DNA of 64,000 nt, from positions 190,001-254,000 of the forward strand of contig JALIZF010001782.1 in NCBI GenBank assembly GCA_029948255.1. The letters run 5' to 3'. The notes below the pieces were generated by a model. That model had not been told where the DNA came from, did no database searches, and worked only from the letters and a program-made list of their open reading frames with translations. Both the position numbers and the translations under genes were made by a program. Source of the stretch: Telmatactis stephensoni (lineage: Eukaryota > Cnidaria > Anthozoa > Actiniaria > Isophelliidae). Positions 39,650-51,258 of this stretch are shown here, piece by piece (positions within the stretch are counted from its first letter, which is position 1; each line of letters opens with the position of its first letter).

Positions 39650-39880
39650 AGGTACTAATCACACATTACACGTACACGGCTAATTTTGTACAACAACAAA
39701 TCACACTATCCTATCACGCACGGGTCCGGTCACAAGTCACCAAGTCACAGGTCACCAGGTCACAAGTCACGCAGCTAATCACGTATCACGCGGTAATTTT
39801 TTGCACATCATTAGCAAATCACGCATCATACACGGATCAGCTCACATATGCCACAGATCCTGAATTACGCAGCTAATCGC
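39650..39880. repeat. Short 'caagtcac / aatcacgcat' degenerate tandem tract
   Basis: An 8-10 bp unit centred on 'tcac' repeats irregularly (cacaagtcaccaagtcacag, ggtcaccaggtcacaagtca). It lies just beyond the stop codon of the cysteine-rich peptide gene. Confidence 0.6.
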
Positions 39881-39918
39881 ACATCTAGTGACTAGACGGC
39901 AAACCCTTTGCCACCCCG

Positions 39919-42900
39919 CTAGAAGATTTGGCAATTCTTACTTCCAAAGCAACATCCTCCACAGCAGATCTGTCCAGGCAAACAATCATTTGCAACTTTA
40001 CACTTAGGCTTCAAGCAAATAATTGCAGGACAAGGACGGGCAGGAGCTGAAAATAAACACAACAAAAGAATCATGATTAAAGCCAGAGTGTGTTCAACTG
40101 AAACTGAATTACGAAATCAACACTGTTATTAAAAAAGAAACCTGCCTTAAAAGCAGTTTTCGTATGAGTGAGGAACAGATCACGCCGTATCGTGACATTG
40201 TCAGTGCTGTATACACCTATTTCAAAGAAGGAACAGATCACGCCGTATCGTGACATTGTCAGTGCTGTATACACCTATTTCAAAGAATGTTGTCGGGCGA
40301 GAGGCTTCAAGCCTACGCGACTGGACCGCAAAGGAGTATGGGTCGTTGAAAAAAATTACTCTCTTTTTGGCTTTGGTCTTCATTTTAAGCATCAATGAAT
40401 AAAGGACTTCGTTGCATAAGCTCAACGCTAGCTGGTTGAGAATTGTCGTGCTGATATTTATGTGGTTTCATAGCTTTTAGTAATTCCTACCCATACTGCA
40501 TTTCGGGTGAGTCGCATAGACTTGAGTCTATTTGCCGACAACGTTAATTGAAATAGGTGTATAAAATCAATCGAAATTCCTGCTGTATCCGCATGAGACG
40601 TACAATAATCATGACTGCGCCGTTTTCCGGGCATCCATGTCATACGAAAACTGTCATAGGATGGAAATGCGAGAGAAATGAACGTTGTTTTCACGACGAC
40701 ACGATGACAAGTTTTGGAATATTGTTTGGTTTCCTAGCTAGGCTATAGGATTTTATAAGTGACGTCCATACCCAACTACTTGTACTCAAACGTCTTTTCC
40801 ATTATCCGCTACTTGCTAATTTACCGGTTTATCAACGTAAGAGATACCCTGGGATGGTGTTATTATAAATTTCAAAATTTTGATATTTCATATGAAATCC
40901 TAGTTGTTTTTCATCCCAATCTTTCTTATATGAAAATAAACACCGTAAATATAAAGAAAAACGGAACAAAGTAATAGTTTTCATTTTATTACCTGGTTCA
41001 GCGCTGACAGCAATAAATGTCTGAAACGAAATAAAAGAAACATAGTTATTCATCTTATTACTTTACAGGTTTTAATGAGCTAGTTTGCTCCTGCGCATTA
41101 CCGCGAAAGGTGCTCACGAAGGTGTTTGACAGATATATGTCAATTTAAAAATAGTTTATTGAGTGAACGATTTTTCAATTTCGTCTTTCTATCTTTAATA
41201 ACCGTGTTAAGTACAGGTCCGGACACATGATGCAATATTTCCTTACAAATTACGCGCAGACTCCTTTATAGTAGTTAATTTTAAAGGGGCACTTGGATGA
41301 AAATCAATCAAAATTGGAAACTGATTATTCTTATAATACAGATAGTGTAAAGATGAGTACAAAGAACTGCTTTCCCTAAAGTTTTCATTTTAAGCAAATT
41401 CTTGCCTTGAAATTTGGGTTTTAAAAACCCAAAGGACAATAAGGTTGAGCAGATGACATCATCGAGTGAAAAATTACATGCAAAAATATTGAATAACTTT
41501 ACCCACAACTCTCATCAGTTCTAATGCAGCAAAGGCATGACACTTGGCACTTTTCAACATGTTGATATATTCCTCTACACCATACTTAAAAATTGCGGGA
41601 AAAATCAAAAGATTTTTTAAAGACAGAACATTATAATTCTGACACAATTGCTCTAATTATACGGACACAACAAATATCTCAGTCTTAGTTTGCTGGACCA
41701 TTAAGCTGGTTGCTTGTTCTGTTTATATACGATGTTTGTACAATTCACACTCAAGTCGCAAGTGGCACTGATCTTTCCAAGGCCAGGTAACATGTTTATT
41801 TTCCATAAATTCAGTCTTTGTCTATTATTTATATCATAATTGCCAAGAGTTTTCAAGTACACAATTTTGATCTCACAACTGAATGTGCAACGACATCTAG
41901 AATGACCTGTAATAATCTTGTTGGTAATCCTTAACACTTGTACACCTGCTCAATGTCAATTGAAAATATTAATCTTGATTTTCGGACTTTTCGGAATTAT
42001 GCGGAGCATTTTTCTCGCTCAAGCTACTTAAGGCCTGGGTCATAAGAGTTTTAAGAATTAAACGTTTTTATTTATAACTTGGCAGAAATTGCTTAAGTTT
42101 GTATAGAGCCTCGTAAAGGTATGCCATTTGTGGTTCTTAGTTTTTTTAGCTGAATGGTTTGGTGATCACGTGACTTGTGACGTCATAATTGAAAAAAATT
42201 AGTAAAAATGCTTTCCGGCTCCCAGTGTTTGATATCGGAAAATTCTGAGTGCAAAACCTTGAAGTCCACTATTGGTCCATTCCCACTCTAATTGGAGAAT
42301 TGAACATTGTTGCAACTAACAGAAGATATAGGCTAAAAAGTATTTTTTGAGTTTGATCACGTGACCTGTTTCGCACAATAACTCCTCAAGAAATCGGAAA
42401 TGTCATACTATCCAGCTAGATATGTAAAAAGGACACCAATTAGAACTGATAAACAGTGTTTTCTTTTATCTACCGATAAAACTCGCACCCGGAGCCCTGA
42501 AAGAGCGATTCAGGGCTTAAGATTCCATAATTGGTCACGTGACCAATCTTAATAAGGATTGTCAAGCTCTCAAAATGACATTTTGTAAGATCGACGATAT
42601 CTTCATAAATGCTACTTAATTCGTAAAACCTTTTTAGTTCTATACAATCCGACGATTGAGGATTCGGTATTCCAGAAATCTTAGAAATCGACAAAGGTTA
42701 TGCATGATGGTGAAAGATGCGACTGAAATTTAGACCTGAAATAGATAGGTGCGAGCCACCTTAAATACCAAGAAAACAATATTCCTTAGTGATTACTGAA
42801 GATCCATAGATAACTTTAAGCTTCAACTCGTTTCTAATACGTTTCAGACAACTGGCCCATTAATGACAAGTTTAATTGAAGGCCGAAAACGTAAAGCCGC

Positions 42901-43177
42901 AGCGGCGCGATCGTCATGCTATATGCTTCACGACGCCAGTACGTGGTTGCGAGGAATGTTATAAAAGTAAAATTCAGTTCTACTTCTGAATTGTTGGGCA
43001 TTAGAGCTGCGATGCACTCTAGGGCTGTAGGAGTAGAAACAATTTCCTCTTTGGGACAGTTATAAGAATATCAAACAAATCTTTTAGCAAAGTTGTAGGG
43101 CGTGCTGTTTCATTAATTGAACTACTTACCATGGCAACAACGAACAAAGCAACAAGAAATCCACAAGATGACTTCAT
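39919..43177 (-). CDS. Small secreted cysteine-rich peptide, WAP-like pattern (3 exons, 67 aa)
   Basis: Three exons (43130-43177, 40993-41020, 39919-40046) join in phases 0 and 1 with GT-AG introns. The first exon opens MKSSCGFLVALFVVAM and, with the start of the second (TFIAVSA), makes a standard signal peptide. The mature part has nine cysteines with the spacing C-x4-C-x4-C-x5-C-x5-CC-x2-CC-x5-C, including CLPGQICCGGCC. The DC...CC...C core resembles whey-acidic-protein four-disulfide domains, but the spacing is not canonical and one cysteine is unpaired by count. In cnidarians such peptides may be protease inhibitors, antimicrobials, signalling peptides or venom components; nothing here decides between these. 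The middle exon is only 28 nt, so standard gene finders could miss the gene. The 2.1-kb and 0.95-kb introns hold repeats. Confidence 0.85.
40151..40654. mobile_element. 'cggcac' family MITE split by another MITE (in the cysteine-rich peptide gene's intron)
   Basis: The left part (40151-40266) starts aagcagttttcgtatgagtg and the right part (40564-40654) ends with catacgaaaactgt. Between them lies the element at 40267-40563. A 56-57 bp segment (aggaacagatcacgccgtat ... tatttcaaagaa) is duplicated in tandem at the left junction. Confidence 0.75.
40267..40563. mobile_element. 'ctatttcaa' family palindromic MITE nested in another element
   Basis: The ends gtatacacctatttcaaaga and ...aattgaaataggtgtata are inverted. 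Inner arms gcaaaggagtatgggt / acccatactgcatttcgg and gagaggcttcaagcctacgc / gcatagacttgagtct agree with 7913-8215. Confidence 0.8.
41284..41590. repeat. Dispersed repeat ('cacttggatgaaaat') with an exon-like piece
   Basis: The left part (41284-41500) is similar to 59297-59520, for example taaaggggcacttggatgaa and ggttgagcagatgac. Reading leftward, 41503-41584 is open and encodes YGVEEYINMLKSAKCHAFAA-LELMR, followed by a good GT donor (gtaaag). I cannot name the family, and the acceptor is weak. Confidence 0.45.
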
Positions 43178-44275
43178 CTTTGAAACAATTCACAGTGATA
43201 TCCAATCTTACTGAAAGACAATTTCAAATAGTTTAAAACTTTAAATAATTGAAACCTTTATTATGCTTCACAAAACACGAATTGATCATGAGAGGGTTTG
43301 TTGAGTAAAGTAAAAAGTAAAGCGACCAAATTTAACGTCGATTTCTCGTAACAGTAGGGAGCTTAAGCAACCACGATGCCAACAAGGACGACGACGGTAT
43401 AAAACAATGGCCTTAATTACAATCTTTAATTTTGATTTAATTTAAAATTCTGAGTTTGAATGTCACATGAAAATGAACAAGCGAAAGAAATAGTGTTGTC
43501 TATTGTTTTTAAATCATTTTTAGCTGGTAGGACTGGTTAGGACTGAGATGGTAGGACTGGCTGCTTAGGATAGGGAAAACTTCTTAACTTTTTAAAATCT
43601 ACAAACGTGACTTCTGTAGGCTTACCTTTTGTTGTAGCAGTTCTTTTTTCAGGTCAAGATCTCGAATGATCAACACTGCAAGTGGAGTCATTGATATAGG
43701 TAAAAAATGAATCGAATTTACATTTCAATTGAAAGAAGTCGACGCGGAATAACTGAGTATACGTAATCAATGCATGGAAGAGAGGGGGGGGATTTGAAAT
43801 ACTTTCTAGTCAATTGGCAAACTGACTGAACAAAGCTGTTTCCTTATTTAATTTAGAGAAAACGTTTTTGTAGATGCCTGAACTAAGCAGCCTTTGCATT
43901 CCTATGACATAATACTGAGTTCTTGAATATATTGATATCACTATCCTATCAAGATATATCCAAATTCAAAATGAGTAAGCTCAGAAAATATGTCTAAAGC
44001 AACACCTGACTAATTTCAAAATTTGCATGATCGAGTGCTTTAGTTGTTACACCACCCCCCTCCGGAAAAATCTATGTACAAGAGATATTATTGTGATACT
44101 ACGTACATAGTTACGTAGAAACCATCCAGGAATGCAATAAATCTATACCGCTATAAACAAAGACAACTTTATAAACAAAGCTGCATGCTTTCAACTTACT
44201 CATTCATTTTTCCTTTCTTTCTTTTCTTTAAATTCAATAAAAGCTACTGAAATAAGATCTCAGCTAATTAAACAG
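43178..44275. other. Upstream flank of the cysteine-rich peptide gene
   Basis: It holds the presumed 5' UTR and promoter. A short repeat 'gtaggactggttaggactga' occurs at 43528-43562. No gene was seen. Confidence 0.5.
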
Positions 44276-46118
44276 AGAGGGGCCCGTGCACGTTTCGGTC
44301 AAACGTTTTCTATTTTTCTTCGTTAGTGTGAATAAAAAGGAAAAAAAAATGAAATACACGAGCTTTATACACGTTTTTATTATTCAGATGTGATTTACAG
44401 AAACTTTAGAACAAATTTTAATCTTAAAACTACCATTAACCTGGTTTATTTGTTTTTTTATCATTAATATCGAAAAAAAATTAAAAAAGGAAAATCGGTA
44501 TAAAAAACAAGCAATTTTTTTATTTTTGTTTTTTGTCGTTGCTGACAACGTTTTCGCGCCCGTTCAGTGCTTATGAATTTAACTGCGGATTGGCTGATGC
44601 ATATTTCCTTGCACGTGCTGTCCTAGTGTTCTCGGAACTGCTTGAACTGTGAGCGTCCGGCTTTAAGCCGCGGCTACATACACGAGCGATTTTTTGCTTG
44701 CTCAGGCGACGCGATTTTTTGAAATCACCGACGTGATAGCTACACGAGGGACAAATGCTGGCAGCAAATGCTGGCGATAAAGGTGGCGTGATCATGACAT
44801 GAAGGACTGGTTTTCATAAACAAATACGGTGCACGAAATTGTAACGGTGATGGTATCAAAAAATCGCGTCGCTTGCGCAAGCAAAAAATCGTTCGTGAAG
44901 CCACTGCTTTTTGTCTCAAATCTTTTTATTTACTTTTACATAAACAACATACAATACAATGATATAAATATAATATATATAGTAAATTTAGTTTGCATGT
45001 AGTGCTGGGGAGTTAGAGCCGGAACTTAAAGTTTTCTAAGCCAGCACCCCATTTGTTGATGTTTATAGTGTAAAATAGTTTAAAAAAGCTGGGGATAAAT
45101 TATTATTGATATAATCACACATAAACAAATTAAAGCAATCTGACTTAAGACAATATATAGCTATTTCAAAAAAGGTTGACGAGGCGAACGGCGAATGGCG
45201 ATCGGTGATTGCACCACCGAAAGGAACTGTGGTCACGCTATTAGACCGCTATCCGGCGCGGAGATATGAATCGCCTATCGACCACTTTGCCGGTCAAATA
45301 AGGTCTTTACTGCATGGCACCGGCATTGCTTGGGTATTTAGTTAATGAAAATTAAGCAATTCTTGTTACCCCAAAATTCCTTTCGGTCGTGCAATCACCA
45401 ATCGCCGATTGCCATTTGCCATTCGCCCCGTCAACCTTTTTTGAAATAGCTATATGTCTTTTAAGTGAAGAAATTTAAGAGATTTGAAGGGGTGGATAGT
45501 GTGCTTGAAAGTTTGAAAATGCCATATAACGTCTCATGGCCTTTATAACCAAGCATAGAGTATAGAAGCTTTATTCTATATCGAGGACCACAGCGAGTTA
45601 ATTTAACGAAGACGATGTGAATGTCGACAAAATAACCAGCGTTTTTGAACTCCTGTCTCTCAAGCAGTGGCAAACTCTCCCATAAGTCTCTGGGAATCTC
45701 GCTAGTTTTTCACAATCATTTTGCAGACACAATGCAATCCCCGGCCATTGATTTCAACCTGAAAAAAATACATAGCTTGCTGTTTAATTTCATAGTATGC
45801 ACTGGCTGGATAAAATGTGAAGAAGAAACGTCCAGCGTGACAGTTGTTTGTCAGACGGCTAAGTGTTGAAGTTGGGAATGATCATGTGTTCATATCAACA
45901 TTTCTTTTTTTAACGTTTTTTTTCGGTAATAAGTATAAAATCATCAAATAAACCAGGTTAATGATCGTTTTAAGATTAAAATTTTGTTCTAAAGTTCCTG
46001 TAAATTACATCTGAATAATAAAAACGTGTATAAAGCTCGTGTATTTCCTTTTTTCCTTTTTATTCACACAAACAGAGAAAAAAAGAAAAACGTTTGGCCG
46101 AAACGTGCACGGACCCTC
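44276..46118. mobile_element. 1.84-kb element with ~170-bp terminal inverted repeats
   Basis: The left arm 44276-44452 (cgtgcacgtttcggtcaaac ... aacctggtttatttg) pairs with the right arm 45946-46118 (caaataaaccaggttaatga ... aacgtgcacggaccctc). Between the arms lie a second inverted pair (44690 gattttttgcttgctcagg / 44877 caagcaaaaaatcg) and the MITE at 45155-45456. No transposase frame was found. Confidence 0.85.
45155..45456. mobile_element. 302-bp MITE, 'tagctatttcaa' ends, nested in the large TIR element
   Basis: The ends tagctatttcaaaaaaggtt and the reverse complement aaccttttttgaaatagcta are exact inverted repeats. Next inward, gcgaacggcgaatggcgatc pairs with gattgccatttgccattcgc and ttgcaccaccgaaagg with cctttcggtcgtgcaa. 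Confidence 0.88.
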
Positions 46119-46850
46119 AACATAAACATGAACAAAGCTGTCTCAACATAAGAGTTTGTTTGCAAACTGAACCACTTAAGAGTTCAATTGTTTGCAAACT
46201 GAACCACTTAATTTTTGTATCTCTTTCTAAAATCTGTTATAAAAAACTTTTCATATTATTTTCTTAGGTGCGTTTTTGAACATCGGTGTTGTACGTACAA
46301 ACATAAACAAAGCCATCTCAACAGAAGAGTTTGTTTGCAAAACAACTTTTCGAATCTCTTTCATAAATTTGGTAAAAAACTTTTCTTATTATCATTTTCT
46401 CATAGGCTTTTGTTGGACATTGGTATTGTAGGTACAAACATAAACAAAGCTGTTTCAAATAAGAGTATATTCTTTCTAAAATTTAGTATAAAAAACCTTT
46501 TCAGTTGATTATTTTCTTAGCAGCTCTTACTGGACATTGGTGTTGTAGCCGGTACAAACATAAAGTTGTCTCAAAACATAAGAGCTTGTTTGCCACTTTT
46601 CGTATCTCCTTCTAGCTCCTTCTGAAATTTGATATAAAACGTTTTCTTATTATTTACTTGGAGGCCTTTGTTGTAGGTACAACCATAAACAAAGCTGTCT
46701 CTATATATCACGAGTTTGTTTATTGCTCTAGAAAACTTTGTATAAAAATCTTTGCTTGATATTTACTTAAGGGTTTTCTTTGTTGTAGGCAAAGACTGTA
46801 AATAAAGCCGTCAGGCTAAACGGAAGAGTTTGTTGGCAAAACATCTGTTC
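46119..46850. repeat. Degenerate ~125-bp satellite, about six copies
   Basis: Each unit contains 'acataaacaaagctgtctca', 'aagagtttgtttgcaaa', 'ctttct...aaaacttttc' and 'ggacattggtgttgtaggta' in that order, with decay toward the right. It abuts the right arm of the 1.84-kb element. Confidence 0.85.
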
Positions 46851-46984
46851 TAGTTAAATAAATGAAATAAATATAAACAAATAATATTTTCACAGCAGCA
46901 TGTCCACTCAGTGGTTCTTCTTCATCTGCTGGTACTCAAACACACTACCTCTACATTAAAAATATTTTACATACAACGCTCAGT

Positions 46985-47195
46985 TCACATGTTGATTTTT
47001 GCTGAGGGTGAAACAGGAGAACACGGAGAAAAAACCCTCGTGCCATGGTAGAAATTACATTTTTGTTAGTAATAACACATCAAACTCAGTTCATATATGA
47101 TCCAGCGCCCGAGCTCGCGGGACTCGAACCCGAAACGCAGCGGTGAATGGCCAGTGCTCTCAGCACTAGCTATAGGCCAACCATACAATACCAGT
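46985..47195 (-). mobile_element. tRNA-derived SINE-like element 1
   Basis: Read leftward, it has a tRNA-like head with gcctatagctagtgctgaga (A-box-like) and an exact B box gggttcgagtcccgcg. The tail, with aaccctcgtg / ttttttctccgtgttctcct, has no tRNA fold. The head lacks a clean cloverleaf, so it is not a functional tRNA gene. Confidence 0.7.
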
Positions 47196-47335
47196 TCTTA
47201 CTCAGAGCGTTACTATTAAGTAAACAGCTTTGGGTATTTATTATGTAGTTAAACGTTTTGTTTTGTTTTGTTCTTTTATTTATTCAGCGTCAGATTATTT
47301 GTCCTTGTTTTGCCGTGACCGTGTCAGTGCCATGA

Positions 47336-47460
47336 GTAGCTGATTTTGTATGACTGTGAAAACGGCACCGCACGGTCACGGCAGGGATTTCGAATTGTTA
47401 TAGAGTGGATTTCGCATGACTTTGAAAAACTACGGCACGGTCACGGCACGGCACGGAACC
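47336..47460. mobile_element. 'cggcac' family MITE, truncated/duplicated copy
   Basis: It contains gtatgactgtgaaaacggca, ccgcacggtcacggcaggga and a second partial start gcatgactttgaaaaactac followed by acggcacggtcacggcacgg. It looks like one and a half copies. Confidence 0.6.
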
Positions 47461-47671
47461 TCGCCTGCTGATTCTGACTATATGTTTTTGCAAAAGCGTA
47501 ACTCTTTCATTCGAAATTTAATAAAAATAAACTTCCAGCCCGGTTACAGGGCTTGCTTGCTTGTGTGAGAATTTTTTTCTAGCCTGCTAGTTTGGAAAGT
47601 TGGCGTAAACTGATCCTCGTATAATAGAACGACTGAGCCAAGATCTCCATAAAGCGGGCTAGCTCGTGTCT

Positions 47672-47931
47672 ATATATAGCTAATTCAATTAACTGCTTGT
47701 CACTGAAAAATGCCTAAAGCTTTGAGAGCTGGAATCATGAATTTTTATTTTCACCATGTGACATTATTACAATAAGAAAACTCACTGTATGCTTGCAAAT
47801 TCTACAACTTGGACACATATTCCTTAATTTCTCAGATAGCCTACGGAGAAGTTTGTTAGTACACAAAAGATATTTGAAAGGCTTTAGCCTTTAGGCTTTT
47901 TTCAGCGACAACGTTAATTGAAATAGCTATA
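47672..47931 (-). mobile_element. Palindrome-ended element 'tagctatttcaattaacg', copy B
   Basis: This is an inverted copy of 22902-23160, with tatatatagctaattcaatt at the left and cgttaattgaaatagctata at the right. The central words (ttcaccatgtgacattatta, acaacttggacacatattcc) are reverse complements of copy A. Confidence 0.85.
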
Positions 47932-49410
47932 AACAGCTCCTTAATATCCCAACACAAGAGCAGGCATCGTAAACCCAGTTACAGCAAAATTCTGTCAAAC
48001 GGCTCATGTGCAGGTGGTGAATAAATGAATTTCTAAAATCTTTATCTTTATTTATTTATAAACATCTAGCGTTTTCAATTTTTGAGACGTTTTTATGGCA
48101 AGTTTGTCATTTATTTAATTATTAATCAGTGAGAAAGAAAAAAAAGCTTCCCTTTAAGTAAAATTTATTACGGATGAAGTAAGAGGAAGATTTTTGAGGG
48201 AAAAAGGAAAAAAATCTAAAGAAAAACGTTTCAGCGCGTTAATGGTGGAATGACGTCCCACGCTCGAGCCGCGAGAGCATCTAGGACACACTTATAATTA
48301 GGCCTTTCCCGATTGCATTGAGCTACTATTGAGCTGAGCAACATTTTGGACTTTGGAGCACTGTTTTGATTTTCGACCACACTTGAGCACTTTTTCGTAT
48401 TTGGGGAAACGTTTGAGCAAAATTTCACATTTCGAGATAATTTGGAGCAAAAATTGTTTGATTGTTAGATATATTCTGTTTTAAAAATACTTCATTAAAA
48501 ATGCGCATATTAGCGATAATCTCAGCACAAAACATTTTTGAGCGACTTTTGAGCACTAGTTTAATATTTTGAGCATTTTTTTTTAGGATTTTACCCGGGC
48601 ACCTATTATAAGTAATTGTTTTACCGATTTGCAAATGATCAAATTGTCCCAATATTGTCGCCCAGTAGAGTCCTTATATACTTTCCTAGTGAGAGGAAAA
48701 AATAGCATTAGAAACATATTCTTTAGTTTTGACAGATCTTGGTAGAGAATTATTGAACATCGTTAGCTACATTAATATTCACATTTGGCTGAAACCAATT
48801 CAATGTCCAACGCTCCCCTCCCCTCTCCCCTCTTTCCAAATTTCTGGATCCAGCGTTGGCTCTCCCCAGTCTTTTCAATCTTTGCATAAGATTTTTCGTT
48901 CGAGGATAGCAACCTGCAAGTAAATGCAATCCTGATATAAACATTCTTAGGTGCAGTTTTCGAGCAAGCAAAGATGTCTTATACGATCGACTGCCTATTA
49001 CTGATATATCAATTCCCCATGCAGACGCACAATATAGTAAGCTTACCACTGATATTTCTTAGATGGTACCGTGAATTCATTGCCCAAGCAGCACTGAGGA
49101 CACAATGCACAAAACACTAATTAACATCAAAAAACGCATCCTTCGCTTCAAAAACACAAAATCTTGAGCATCAGACATCAACAGAAAGATTACATGACAT
49201 AAAATTGCTGATTCCACGAAAAGTCCTCAAGGACCTCAAGCTATCCTCACTAATGAACCCGGTGTTATTTGTCAACTCCAAGAGGGAACCGCCAAAATAA
49301 TCTCAAAATCTGTAAATAGCCGTCTCTAGATTAGCGAACCCTGTCTCTCGCCCCGGAGTTAACCGGTTATGAATTTTCTAATTAACGAATCATGTGTTCT
49401 GGCAAGGAAA
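47932..49410. other. Intergenic stretch, no gene seen
   Basis: Around 48310-48600 the word 'ttttgagca' and variants recur (gagcactttttcgtat, gagcaaaatttcacat, gagcgacttttgagcact), a loose ~30-bp periodic pattern. The frame at 48750-49049 (minus) matches nothing I know. Confidence 0.45.
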
Positions 49411-49912
49411 TTTTATTTTAAAGTCCCTTTATATACGGGAATTCTTTTAGTTTGAAAATAAAATCTTTTTAGATAGCATAGTGATTTTTTCATATATTCT
49501 TATTTGCCTCCATATTTTCAGAGATATAAACGTTTTAAATCTCAAAATGTAAATGATCGAGATGACGTAAAACAAGTAATCATTTATTATACAAAAACGA
49601 ACCAATTGAAATACTGGAATTTTTCCATTTGTAAATCATTCTCATAGTTAAAACCTACAGTTTAGCAAAAAAGTTTGGTTATCTAATTGGAGACCACTTG
49701 TTCAGTAAAAGCTATAAGAAGTTAAAGCAACTTCCTTAAATTACGTCATCTCATTTGCATTTAGAGATTTGAAACTTTAATATCTTGGGAAATATGGACT
49801 CAAATCAGAAAATATTAAAAGATTGTCACTATGCTCCCTAAAAAGATTTGATTTTCAACATAAAGCAATTTTCTTCATAGGGACTTCAACTTTAAAATAA
49901 AAGTTATCGACT
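49411..49912. mobile_element. 502-bp full-length palindromic element
   Basis: The arms ttttattttaaagtcccttt and the partner ending aactttaaaataaaagtt pair along nearly the whole length, including atctttttagatagcatagt / actatgctccctaaaaagat and gatgacgtaa / ttacgtcatc. The centre lies near 49660. No coding content. Confidence 0.82.
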
Positions 49913-50926
49913 TGAAGAGCAGAACAGGAATAAACAGGTTCGGAATTAAACGGCATGAAAGCTAATCAAAGAGCACCGCCAAATTATCTTGTGCTTTTAA
50001 TTTCGGCTTGTGAAGTACGCCACTGTGATGGACATCGCACAGAGTGGCTTTTGTTTAGAGGACATCGAGCAGAATTTGGAATAAATTAAAGAAAACCTAA
50101 TAAAAGTTTAGCGCAGCTGTCCGCGTTAATACCCTACAGATATTAATTACGAACAGTTTAACCCAGGTCCAGTGTTATATACTCATTGAAATTTTCACTT
50201 GAAAAAACAACTCCTGGCCTTGTTGAAACGTATAAATAAGATAGTCAGGTAATTTGTGTGTGACTTCGGCCATTTTCGTTATATTTGAGCTACCAGAATG
50301 TCGTTAATGAAGTCAAGTTAATAGGATTCAAAAGTAAGTATGCTCAAACTTGCAAATGAATTGTAGCGTACTTGAAGTTATCTGTAGGATCCTAAATAAT
50401 CAATAAGTAAATGTTTCCTCATCTTCGAAAGAGACGGGTAAAAAGTGTAACTATTTTTGCTTTTAAACTGGAGTTGGTGATGTCATCTACTGGACTCTAG
50501 ATCTTAAGCTTAAGTGTTCTTTTTACTTTTAAGCCAATGGTCCTTATAAAAACTGTAGCACCTTTCTACTGTTCTGCGGCATATCGCTTTTCCCAGATCA
50601 GAATTTTGAGATTTTCATACCAGGAATGTATCAACCTATGGAAAGCATGTTTTTAAAGTAATTGATGTATAGAGGGTTTGCGCGATCACGTGACCAGGAA
50701 TCGTTTTTCAAAATTTAGGGCTTGTGTCCAAAACATTTCATCCTAAACTAAAAATATCATTGTACACTACTTTCAAGTGATTTTCATTTGCCATCACCAT
50801 TTCCTTTGATTTGATGACCGATTCCATAAACACCAAGTAATTTGCATATTTTAGGTTTTCTTACATATTTTCTAAGCACTTTGTAAATTTGATCGCCTTA
50901 ATCAAGGAAATAGTTTGTTTTATAAT

Positions 50927-51069
50927 GGTAATTAAACTGAGTGGAGTGCAATTTGGGCCGAAATCATACAAGTGATTACAAAACTGCACGACCGCGTAGC
51001 GGGAGTGCAGTTTGATAATCACGAGTATGATTTCTGGCCCAAAATTGCATGACACGAAGTTTAATTACC
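50927..51069. mobile_element. 143-bp TIR element
   Basis: The ends ggtaattaaactgagtggag and cgaagtttaattacc pair, as do cgaaatcatacaagtgat and atcacgagtatgattt; the centre is ctgcacgaccgcgtagcggg / gtgcag. Confidence 0.78.
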
Positions 51070-51072
51070 ACT

Positions 51073-51258
51073 TAATTATATCCATTTTGAAATCTCAACT
51101 TTATAAAAGACACTGATAATAAAAGACACTGTTTTGTGATTGGTTGGAAAAAAAGATGCGATTAATGAAGCAAAAGGATGCAATTTAGGAATTAATCGCA
51201 CACTTTTTAACCAATCAGATTGCAGAAATCACCAGTGATTTCAAAATGGATATAATTA
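51073..51258. mobile_element. 186-bp TIR element adjoining the previous one
   Basis: The ends taattatatccattttgaaa and tttcaaaatggatataatta are exact inverted repeats. They begin four bases after the previous element. The interior carries a short tandem repeat, 'ataaaagacactg' twice. Confidence 0.82.

Noticed and set aside
47100..47180. Functional tRNA gene
   Set aside because: The B box is good but the arms do not form a cloverleaf, and the unit continues into a repeat tail.
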